Assembly (NCBI GenBank): GCA_018302235.1
Contig: JAGVZW010000009.1
Span: 1-42,713 of the forward strand
Source of the DNA: Candidatus Woesearchaeota archaeon
Lineage (GTDB): Archaea; Nanobdellota; Nanobdellia; SCGC-AAA011-G17; GW2011-AR18
DNA length: 42,713 nucleotides
Direction: 5' to 3'
Shown: positions 26,906-35,048 of the stretch, piece after piece
Position numbering within the stretch: the stretch's first letter is position 1
Layout of the letters: the number at the start of each line of letters is the position of its first letter
Notes under the pieces: generated by a model
Told to the model about the DNA's origin: nothing
The model's input: only the letters and a program-made list of their open reading frames with translations
Database searches by the model: none
Translations under genes and position numbers: made by a program

Positions 26906-27619
26906 GTGGAAATTTCAATAGTAATACCCGCATATAACGAAGAAAAGAGGATTGAAAGTACTTTGGTTAAGATTATTGATTATTGTACTAAAAATTTTGA
27001 TAACTATGAAATAATTGTTGTGGATGATGGTAGCAAGGATAAAACTATTGAAATCATTAGTAATTTTGACATTAAATTAATTAAAAATGAGTTTAATGTG
27101 GGAAAGGGAAGAAGTGTGAAGAGGGGATTATTTGAGGCTAAATATAATTTTGTTCTTTTTAGTGATGCTGATTTAGCTACTCCAATAGAAGAATTAGATA
27201 AGATGTTAGAATATACTAATGATTATGATATTATTATTGCTTCAAGAAATTTAGAAGGATCCAGAAAAGAGGTCAAACAGCCGTTTTATAGGGAATTAAT
27301 GGGAAAGAGCTTTCCTTTTTTTGTTAATTTACTGGTTTTAAGGGGTATTAAAGATACACAATGTGGATTTAAATTATTTAGAAAGGATTGTATTAGTGAT
27401 ATATTTTCTTTACAATCTTTAGATAGGTGGGCTTTTGATGTAGAGGTTTTATTTATTGCACAGAAATTAGGATATAAGATTAAAGAGGTACCTGTTGTTT
27501 GGATAGATAAAGAGGGAAGCAAATTAAATCCTGTAAAAGATGCTTATTCTATGTTTAGAGATTTGTTGAAGATTAGATCTAATTCTTTCAGTGGAAAATA
27601 TGATAAAAAAGATAGTTAA
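26906..27619 (+). CDS. dolichyl-phosphate glycosyltransferase-like GT2 enzyme
   Basis: EISIVIPAYNEEKRIESTLVKI...IIVVDDGSKDKT...NVGKGRSVKRGL..FSDADLATPIEEL..DTQCGFKLFRKD. Confidence 0.93.
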   Translation: MEISIVIPAYNEEKRIESTLVKIIDYCTKNFDNYEIIVVDDGSKDKTIEIISNFDIKLIKNEFNVGKGRSVKRGLFEAKYNFVLFSDADLATPIEELDKMLEYTNDYDIIIASRNLEGSRKEVKQPFYRELMGKSFPFFVNLLVLRGIKDTQCGFKLFRKDCISDIFSLQSLDRWAFDVEVLFIAQKLGYKIKEVPVVWIDKEGSKLNPVKDAYSMFRDLLKIRSNSFSGKYDKKDS

Positions 27620-27653
27620 ATATCTTTATTAATTTGCTTAATATTCTAATTTT

Positions 27654-27992
27654 ATGAGATGTGATATGTGTTCTAGGGATCTAAAACTGAAGGAGATTTT
27701 TGTTGATAACAATATTAAAAATCTATGTCAAAATTGTATTGATTATGGTCTTGAGGTTAAAGAAATAAGTCATGAAGTTAAAAAAGAAACAGATAAAGAT
27801 ACTTTTATTATTGAGAATATAGGTTATGAGATAATGAAAAAAAGGAATCAATTGGGTTTAAAACAAGAGGAATTGGCAATGAAACTTGGAATAAAGGTTA
27901 ATTCTTTAGCGAAGATTGAAAGCAATAAGCTTGAATTGGATTTTTACTTGCTGAAAAAAATTGAAAAAATATTGGGAATAAGGTTACGTTGA
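27654..27992 (+). CDS. archaeal multiprotein bridging factor 1 (aMBF1)-like
   Basis: N-terminal zinc ribbon MRCDMCSRDL..LCQNC, C-terminal HTH NQLGLKQEELAMKLGIKVNSLAKIES. Confidence 0.85.
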   Translation: MRCDMCSRDLKLKEIFVDNNIKNLCQNCIDYGLEVKEISHEVKKETDKDTFIIENIGYEIMKKRNQLGLKQEELAMKLGIKVNSLAKIESNKLELDFYLLKKIEKILGIRLR

Positions 27993-28585
27993 TAAACACT
28001 AAAAAGAATTTAGAGATTAAATTAAGTAAATTAAAAGGAATGAGTAAGAAGGATATTAGATTAGAGCAATATGAGAGCTCTTCAGTTTTGGTTTCAGAGT
28101 TATTATGGTATGCATATATATTGGGAGATATTAAAGGAAAAAAGATATTAGATGCTGGGTGTGGGAATGGTATTTTCGGAGCTGGTTGTTTATTATTAGG
28201 AGCTAAGAGGGTTTATTTTTTGGATATTGATTCTAAAATGATTGCTTTAGCTAAAGAGAATTCTCCTAAAGGAGAGTTTTTTTGCTGTGATATTGATGAT
28301 TTTAATATTAATGTTGACACTGTAATTATGAATCCTCCCTTTGGTGTACATAAAAAGAATGAGGATAAAAGATTTCTTTTGAAGGCTTTTATAGTCTCTA
28401 ATGTAATCTATTCTATACACCATTACAAATCCCTTAAGTTCTTGCAAAAAATATCTTCAGATAATAATTTTAATTTGCTTTCTTATGAGAGGGATGTTAA
28501 TTTGAAAAGGAGCTACAGTTTTCATACAAAGGATATTAAAAAGACTAGGGTTGTGATTTGTAGGTTTAATAGGTCAATATCTTAG
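27989..28585 (+). CDS. METTL5-like N6-adenine RNA methyltransferase
   Basis: RLEQYESSSVLVSELLWYA, ILDAGCGNGIFGAGCLLLGAKRVYFLDID, VIMNPPFGVHKKNEDKRFL, SIHHY. Confidence 0.88.
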   Translation: MINTKKNLEIKLSKLKGMSKKDIRLEQYESSSVLVSELLWYAYILGDIKGKKILDAGCGNGIFGAGCLLLGAKRVYFLDIDSKMIALAKENSPKGEFFCCDIDDFNINVDTVIMNPPFGVHKKNEDKRFLLKAFIVSNVIYSIHHYKSLKFLQKISSDNNFNLLSYERDVNLKRSYSFHTKDIKKTRVVICRFNRSIS

Positions 28586-28682
28586 AGGAATAAAGTGCTA
28601 TTTTTTGAAAACGGAAGACTTATATAGTACTGACTAAGTCTATAATAGTATACTGATGACAAGAGATTTGCTTATAATATTG

Positions 28683-28739
28683 AGGAAATAATTCCTTAAT
28701 ATAATTTGTATCTACTTCTTGTTTATTAAGGAAAATTAA
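28683..28739 (+). promoter_or_regulatory. candidate structured/switching leader of the DEAD-box helicase gene
   Basis: AGGAA-ATAA-TTCCT (28683-28696) competes with TTCCTTAATA (28692-28701)/TATTAAGGAA (28724-28733), which covers the SD-like AAGGAA. Confidence 0.5.
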
Positions 28740-29900
28740 ATGGAAAACTTTAGAAAATTAGGATTAATAGAGCCCATAATAAGGGCGTTAGAGAATGAAA
28801 AATATAAAAATCCCACTTTAATCCAGGAAAAGACAATACCTGCTGGTTTAAAGGGAGAGGATATTATTGCTGAATCAGCAACAGGCACTGGTAAGACCTT
28901 AGTTTTTGGTGCAAATATAATTCAAAATTGCTGTACAGGCAGGAATATACAGGCTTTAGTATTAACACCAACACGGGAATTAGCAGAGCAGATTATGGTT
29001 AATCTTAAACGATTTTCAAGATATAAGCCCTTGAATATTGTTACTGTCTATGGTGGTGTTTCAATAAATCCTCAGATTCATAGTTTAATTAAGGCTGATG
29101 TGGTCGTTGCTACACCAGGTAGAATTTTGGATCATTTGCAAAGAAGAACAATTAATTTGTCAAGGGTTAAGATCTTAGTTTTAGATGAAGCTGATAAAAT
29201 GCTGGATATGGGTTTTATTGAGGACGTTGTTGAGATTATAAAGAAATGTCCAAAGGAGAGACAAACAATGTTATTTTCAGCAACAATATCTAGAGAGATA
29301 GCTAGTCTGGCAAATAAATATATGAATAATCCAATTAGAATCGCTGTTGAGAATAGGGTTGATCCCACTAAGATGGCACAGATATATTATGATGTTTCAG
29401 ATAATATGAAGTTTTCTTTATTAGTTCATTTGCTGGGAAACGAAAAGATAGGAACAGCTATGATTTTTTGCAATACACAAAGAACTACAGAATTTGTAGC
29501 TAAAAATCTAAGATTATCAAATATTAAGGCTTTAGCGATCCATGGTGGTTATTCTCAAAATAAAAGAACTCAAACCTTAGAACAATTTCATTCTAGATTT
29601 GCAAAGATTTTGGTGTGCACTGATGTTGCTGCTAGGGGTATTGATATTAAAAATGTTTCTTATATCTATAATTACGATATGCCATTAGAAGATAAACAAT
29701 ATCTACATAGGATTGGTAGAACTGCTAGAGCTGGTGAAACCGGGGTTGTAATTAATCTAATCTCTCCGAGGGATCATGAGATCTTTAGAAGAGTTATGTA
29801 TCATTTAGGAAATAAGATTAATAGAAAACAAACACCTGAATTAAAGAAGATTAGATGCTTAGTTATAAGAGACAATCTAAGACAGTGGAATAAAAGATAA
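28740..29900 (+). CDS. deaD: DEAD-box ATP-dependent RNA helicase
   Basis: AESATGTGKT, PTRELAEQ, ATPGRILDHL, VLDEADKMLDMGF, FSATIS, ARGIDIKNV, HRIGRTARAG. Confidence 0.97.
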   Translation: MENFRKLGLIEPIIRALENEKYKNPTLIQEKTIPAGLKGEDIIAESATGTGKTLVFGANIIQNCCTGRNIQALVLTPTRELAEQIMVNLKRFSRYKPLNIVTVYGGVSINPQIHSLIKADVVVATPGRILDHLQRRTINLSRVKILVLDEADKMLDMGFIEDVVEIIKKCPKERQTMLFSATISREIASLANKYMNNPIRIAVENRVDPTKMAQIYYDVSDNMKFSLLVHLLGNEKIGTAMIFCNTQRTTEFVAKNLRLSNIKALAIHGGYSQNKRTQTLEQFHSRFAKILVCTDVAARGIDIKNVSYIYNYDMPLEDKQYLHRIGRTARAGETGVVINLISPRDHEIFRRVMYHLGNKINRKQTPELKKIRCLVIRDNLRQWNKR

Positions 29901-30027
29901 ATTTTCTTTATTATTGTGATCATATTATAAATGATATACTTTTGATATAGAGCAATATTATTTTATGGATTTTATACCTTGTTTTAAAGAGAATATTTAA
30001 ATAGAAGTTTTTGTTTAGGTAAGTAAA

Positions 30028-32562
30028 ATGATAGAAAAAAGGGAGATATTAGTTTATGTAGTTATAGGGATAATGTTATTTTCTAATCTTGTTTTTGCTT
30101 TATCAACAATTGGATTCGATGAGCCTAGTTATCAATCACAGGGTCAAACAATTAGAGAGGATGAAGCACTTGTAGATCAATTTAATACAGAATATTTTAT
30201 GGGTGTACCTTATATATATCTTAGTAAAGAAACAAACGCACATGGAAGTTTAGCTTCAGAGGAAAATGATTATAGTTTTTCTGTTATTGTTCATAGTGGG
30301 ACTAGTGGATGTGAACCTAATGATTTTGATGATATATTATATTTAAGTACTGCAACAAATGGACATGGATTTGTTCCAGATTTTATGTTACATGCAAATC
30401 AAGGTTTTACTAATGAGGATAAAAATGGGGTTCAATCAGCATCAGGTTATAGAGAATTAGGATATTATCCTGTTTGTGTTGATAGTTTAAATAAAGAGGT
30501 TTGCAAATATGAAAAATTATCAAGTGGTGAAGTATGTTCTTTTGGAAAGCAAATTTTAAGATTATCCACATTGGCAAATGCCCATTTTGAAATTATACCA
30601 AACTTAAATTATGAATATGCTTTGTGCTGTGATGTTGATGTTTACTTGACTAATGGTCCTGGGGGCACTTGTAATAATAATAATGATTGTTTTTATAGTA
30701 ACTGTGGTAATGATAAAATATGTGGTGGATTAGATTCTGATTGTTTTTGTTCAAGTGATTTTGTTAATCCACTTGGAGGACCTAATTTAGACTTTGCTGC
30801 TGGTTCTTGTTATTCTGATTATTGTTATAGTGGTCTATGTTATAATGGATTATGTATTCCTGAAGAAGTGGATTGTGGTGATGGAATAGATAATGATGCT
30901 GATGGTAGTACAGATTGTAGAGATAATGCTTGTTCTGATGAGTGTGCTTTACGTGGGCCAGGTAGTTCTTGTCAATTCGATACTGATTGTTCGTATCTAA
31001 ATTGTGCTGCGAATGGTATTTGTGGTGGTCCTGGTGCTAATTGTCAATTTTTTAACGAAGATGGTAGTTGGGGTAGTGTAGACGAGGCTTGTCAATCCAT
31101 GGAGTGTATCGGTGCAATAAATGGTGTTGGTGATTTTGTTACTACTTGTACTAAAGCTAATGAGATATATTGTGATGATGGAATAGATAATGATTTAGAT
31201 AATTTGATTGATTGTGATGACAATAATTGTGATTTTAGTTATGCTTGTTACTATGGTGGTTGTGATTCTGATGATGATTGTTCAGAAGGACAATGTCTCC
31301 ATAATGAATGTCAAGTAGTTCCTCCTGGGCAAGAGATATGTGATGATCAAATTGATAATGATTGGGATAATTTAATTGATTGTGATGATGTGCGTTGTAC
31401 ATATATGCCTACTTGTTGTGTGGATATTGAATGTGAAACTATAGATCCTTGTCAAAATAATGGTGATTGTTTAGCTACGCAGGTTTGTGATTCTGGTTCT
31501 TGTGTTCCTGCTCCAAATGATTGTATAGATAGCACCGATTGCCCTGCAGATCAGGTTTGCAGTAATAATATTTGTGTTAATGGTATGCAACCTTGTGTTG
31601 ACAATAGTGAATGTCCTACAGATTGGGAATGTAATAATGGTGTATGTAATGATTTAGGCACTGAAAATGATAATACATGCGATGATGATAGTGATTGTGA
31701 GGGAATGACGTGTGGTTTATATGGTTATTGTGGTGGTCTTGGTGCTGAATGTGGTGAAGATAATCTTTGTGTTGCACCTTATGAATGTGGTGGTGGTTTT
31801 TGTGGTGGTGAGGGAGCTGGATGTAGCTTAGATAATTTATGTTTAAGTGGTGAATGTACTGATAATCTATGTGAACCAGGTAGTTGTAATGCTGTTGAAG
31901 ATAATGATTATGATGGAATAAGTGCATGTAATGATAATTGTGAGGTAGATAGAGGAGTTTGTGCTGAAAATATTCTTGATTGCAATAACCCATCACAAAG
32001 TGATGGAGATGCTGATGGTGTAGGGGATGTTTGTGATTTGTGTAGAGAAACAGTTGTTGGTTATTCAGTTGATGATAATGGTTGTAGTAATAATGATGAA
32101 GAAGATGATGAAGATGAGAATGGATATGTGAATTGTGAGGAGTTGGGTGGGGTCTATTGTGGAAGTCATGAATGTAATTGGCCAAGTACTTCTGGGAAGA
32201 TTATTGTAAGTGAGCCCAGCCAAAGAAATGGTTTTTGTTGTGATCCTATAGACTATAGTTTAGATTGTGCACTAAGTTTAACAGATCTAAGATGTACGGA
32301 CGCGATGTGTCAATTTGAAACATATAATCCTACAGAGGGTGAATATGTTACCTATACATATGGTTTTTGTGATGATCCAGATGGAGACGGTATAGGTACT
32401 AGAGCAATATATGAAAACGATGGGATAGGCTTAATCGGAAACGAGGATTGTGCTATGATACCAGAAAATCCAAAAGGTAGTGATATTGATTTTAGTGGTT
32501 TCTTTGGATTATGTTTGGGTTTAGGATTATTAGTTGGGTTTTATATTATTAGAAGAAAATAA
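30028..32562 (+). CDS. large Cys/Asp-rich surface protein with C-terminal membrane anchor
   Basis: Signal peptide; repeats of CDDGIDNDLDNLIDCDDNNC type; TSP3-like DGDADGVGDVCD and DPDGDGIG; C-terminal TM + RRK. Confidence 0.8.
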   Translation: MIEKREILVYVVIGIMLFSNLVFALSTIGFDEPSYQSQGQTIREDEALVDQFNTEYFMGVPYIYLSKETNAHGSLASEENDYSFSVIVHSGTSGCEPNDFDDILYLSTATNGHGFVPDFMLHANQGFTNEDKNGVQSASGYRELGYYPVCVDSLNKEVCKYEKLSSGEVCSFGKQILRLSTLANAHFEIIPNLNYEYALCCDVDVYLTNGPGGTCNNNNDCFYSNCGNDKICGGLDSDCFCSSDFVNPLGGPNLDFAAGSCYSDYCYSGLCYNGLCIPEEVDCGDGIDNDADGSTDCRDNACSDECALRGPGSSCQFDTDCSYLNCAANGICGGPGANCQFFNEDGSWGSVDEACQSMECIGAINGVGDFVTTCTKANEIYCDDGIDNDLDNLIDCDDNNCDFSYACYYGGCDSDDDCSEGQCLHNECQVVPPGQEICDDQIDNDWDNLIDCDDVRCTYMPTCCVDIECETIDPCQNNGDCLATQVCDSGSCVPAPNDCIDSTDCPADQVCSNNICVNGMQPCVDNSECPTDWECNNGVCNDLGTENDNTCDDDSDCEGMTCGLYGYCGGLGAECGEDNLCVAPYECGGGFCGGEGAGCSLDNLCLSGECTDNLCEPGSCNAVEDNDYDGISACNDNCEVDRGVCAENILDCNNPSQSDGDADGVGDVCDLCRETVVGYSVDDNGCSNNDEEDDEDENGYVNCEELGGVYCGSHECNWPSTSGKIIVSEPSQRNGFCCDPIDYSLDCALSLTDLRCTDAMCQFETYNPTEGEYVTYTYGFCDDPDGDGIGTRAIYENDGIGLIGNEDCAMIPENPKGSDIDFSGFFGLCLGLGLLVGFYIIRRK

Positions 32563-32608
32563 AGTTTTTAGTAATAATATTTATTAATCTCTTATTTAAT
32601 ATTATCTT

Positions 32609-34717
32609 ATGCCTAAAAAACAAATTATATTTTTTTTAGTATTTATCCTATTTTCTGTTTATGTATACGCCTGTATAGACTCAGATGGAGGGATTGCTAT
32701 TCAAAGCGGTGGAATTTTATACTCTTCTGTTGCAGGTATGAAAGTAGATAGGTGTGTATCTGATACAGAGGTTATGGAGTTTTGGTGTGTTACGTTTAAA
32801 GATGGTATTGATTTTAATTATCAGACTATTAAATGTCCAACTGGAATGCTTTGTTTAGGTAATGTTGGAGAATGTGGAGATGCTCTAGCTGAATGTGTTG
32901 ATTCAAAAGATAATGATTTGGATAATTTGACAGACTCTGAAGATTTGGGATGTATAAATCCAGACGATAATAGTGAAAACAATCCGAAATGTGTTGATTC
33001 AAAAGATAATGACCTAGACTCTTTGTTTGATTATCCCAAGGATCGTGGTTGTAGTAGTAATAATGATAATGATGAATCTGATAATTTAAAACAGCCAGGA
33101 AAAAGATGTATTCTAGATCCTGATTGTTATTATGATAATTGTTTAAATCTTATATGTGGTAACAAGGATGCTGCTTGTTTAAAAGATTTAAATGGAAATA
33201 TTGTTTTTCCAGACTCTGACCTTAGTATTTCCTTGGCTGAGATAGCTAGTGGGATCTTATCTTATGAGAATGTGGCTTGTGCATCTAATGTTTGTAGCCC
33301 TGAAACTTTAAGATGTGAGGGTTATCCTAGTGGTCATGGTTGTATTCATGACACTGAATGCGAAAGTGGAGAATGTACTGGATATGTTTGTGAAGGTGTT
33401 GGACTCCCAACATTAGGAGAATCTTGTGTTGATTCTTGTATTGAACCTTATATTTGTAGTAATGGTATTTGTGGTGGTGAAGGAGCTGATTGTAAGAATG
33501 TTGATGTTGGAGATAACAGCTTATGTGTTTCAAATCTTTGTGAGGAGACAAAAGGTGTCTTTAAATGTAGTGTTTCTGGTTGTGTGGATGATAGTTCTTG
33601 TGATTTAAATCAGAGATGTGAATCAAATGCTTGTGAAGATACTACTAGAACTGAAGATTGTAGTAATAATTTAGATGATGATTCAGATAAATTTATTGAT
33701 TGTGATGATTCTGAATGTAAATTTGTTTCTGTTTGTGATCAGTCTACTAAGTGTGATTTAGATAATGATTGTGATCCTGGTTTGATATGTGAAGGATCTA
33801 ATTGTGGAGGAGGAAATGGTGTTGGAGCAACATGTACTGATAATAGTCAGTGTATTACTAATAGTTGTTCTGGATCTGCTGGAAGAGCTGGTGTTTGTTT
33901 GTGTGCTGTAAATAATGATTGTATCTCTGGAGAGACTTGTCAAGATGGAAGATGTGTTACCGAATGTGTTTTAGATAGTGATTGTAGTCCAGAATATTGT
34001 ACTTCTATTGGTTGTGATCCATTAAGCGGACAAGAATTATGTAGTAATAATTTAGATGATGATTCAGATCAATTAACTGATTGTGGTGATGATGATTGTA
34101 GTAATAATCTTTATTGTGGATCTGGTCAATGTATAGTTGATACTGATTGTGATCCAAATAAAAGATGTGATGATAGTGGAGCTTGTGTTTCAGTGCAAAG
34201 TTGTGATTCTAATAATGAATGTTCCGGAATGGTTTGCTTTAATCATGGTTGTGAACTAAAAGATAATATACCTAACTTAATTGTAGGATCTAATGTAATA
34301 GATTATGATTGTGATGATTTAGGTGGAGTTTATTGTAATACTGAATGTTCTTCTGGGAATCAAGATTTATTCGAAAACTATGTTGTTCCTTTAGAATCTC
34401 AAGCAAATGGATTTTGTTGTGTTGTTGATTTAGATTTATCTGATTCTACTAAATTTCCATCTGGAGAGTGTTCTTATGAAATGTATAGTCCAACTGCAGG
34501 TAATCTCCTTTCTTGTACTACAGGACCTTGTAATGATCCAGATGGCGATGGAGTTGGTGATAGAACAGTAAATTGTGGTAATTTAGAAATTACAGAGGTT
34601 TGTGTTTATGTTCCAAATAGTGCTAGAGAAGTACAAGCTGATTTTTATGATAGTATAAGTTTAATAATCAGCTTTAGTTTATTGATTGGGTTCTATATTA
34701 AAAAACGAAAGACTTAA
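32609..34717 (+). CDS. paralogous Cys/Asp-rich surface protein
   Basis: Signal peptide; CSNNLDDDSDxxxDCxDxxC repeats, EC(V)DSKDNDLDxL; same C-terminal module (DLGGVYCNTEC...CNDPDGDGVGDR...GFYIKKRKT). Confidence 0.8.
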   Translation: MPKKQIIFFLVFILFSVYVYACIDSDGGIAIQSGGILYSSVAGMKVDRCVSDTEVMEFWCVTFKDGIDFNYQTIKCPTGMLCLGNVGECGDALAECVDSKDNDLDNLTDSEDLGCINPDDNSENNPKCVDSKDNDLDSLFDYPKDRGCSSNNDNDESDNLKQPGKRCILDPDCYYDNCLNLICGNKDAACLKDLNGNIVFPDSDLSISLAEIASGILSYENVACASNVCSPETLRCEGYPSGHGCIHDTECESGECTGYVCEGVGLPTLGESCVDSCIEPYICSNGICGGEGADCKNVDVGDNSLCVSNLCEETKGVFKCSVSGCVDDSSCDLNQRCESNACEDTTRTEDCSNNLDDDSDKFIDCDDSECKFVSVCDQSTKCDLDNDCDPGLICEGSNCGGGNGVGATCTDNSQCITNSCSGSAGRAGVCLCAVNNDCISGETCQDGRCVTECVLDSDCSPEYCTSIGCDPLSGQELCSNNLDDDSDQLTDCGDDDCSNNLYCGSGQCIVDTDCDPNKRCDDSGACVSVQSCDSNNECSGMVCFNHGCELKDNIPNLIVGSNVIDYDCDDLGGVYCNTECSSGNQDLFENYVVPLESQANGFCCVVDLDLSDSTKFPSGECSYEMYSPTAGNLLSCTTGPCNDPDGDGVGDRTVNCGNLEITEVCVYVPNSAREVQADFYDSISLIISFSLLIGFYIKKRKT
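33659..33688 (+). repeat. 30-nt exact repeat copy 1 (within surface protein gene)
   Basis: TGTAGTAATAATTTAGATGATGATTCAGAT, identical to 34040-34069. Confidence 0.85.
34040..34069 (+). repeat. 30-nt exact repeat copy 2
   Basis: Identical to 33659-33688. Confidence 0.85.
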
Positions 34718-34735
34718 AAAGATTTTTAAGTTTTA

Positions 34736-35008
34736 ATGAATATGAAAATTAGGGTTATTAAAGAAGATAAGGATGAGTTTGAATTTGAGATTATAGGAGA
34801 AGGGCATACTATTTGTAATTATTTAAGAAAACGATTATGGGATCAAAAGAACATTGGATATGCAGCTTATAGTTTAAAACACCCTCAAGTAGCTGAACCT
34901 GTGTTTTTTGTTAAAGGCCAAAAACCTAAAAAATTAATACAAAGTGCTATTAGTGATATGAAAAAGGAAATACAAGAATTTAATTCAGAATTAAAAAATA
35001 TAGGTTAG
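34736..35008 (+). CDS. rpoL: DNA-directed RNA polymerase subunit L (Rpo11)
   Basis: FEFEIIGEGHTICNYLRKRLWDQKNIGYAAYSLKHPQVAEPVFFVK. Confidence 0.95.
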   Translation: MNMKIRVIKEDKDEFEFEIIGEGHTICNYLRKRLWDQKNIGYAAYSLKHPQVAEPVFFVKGQKPKKLIQSAISDMKKEIQEFNSELKNIG

Positions 35009-35048
35009 TTAAATTTATATATTCTCTAATTTTATATAGAAAATAAAG

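Noticed and set aside
31616-32185. 189-aa His/Tyr/Asn-rich minus-strand ORF
   Set aside because: Antisense shadow of the Asp/Cys-rich repeats (GAT/TGT codons read as ATC/ACA or shifted CAT/CAC); likewise 33327..33551, 33758..33943, 37997..38203.
33426-33608. 60-aa plus-strand ORF overlapping the second Cys-rich surface protein
   Set aside because: Out-of-frame within a long convincing CDS; hydrophobic composition arises from shifted GTTTGT-type codons.
30880-34100. Short repeated motifs as a CRISPR array
   Set aside because: Repeats are in-frame, degenerate coding modules without uniform repeat/spacer lengths; no cas genes seen.
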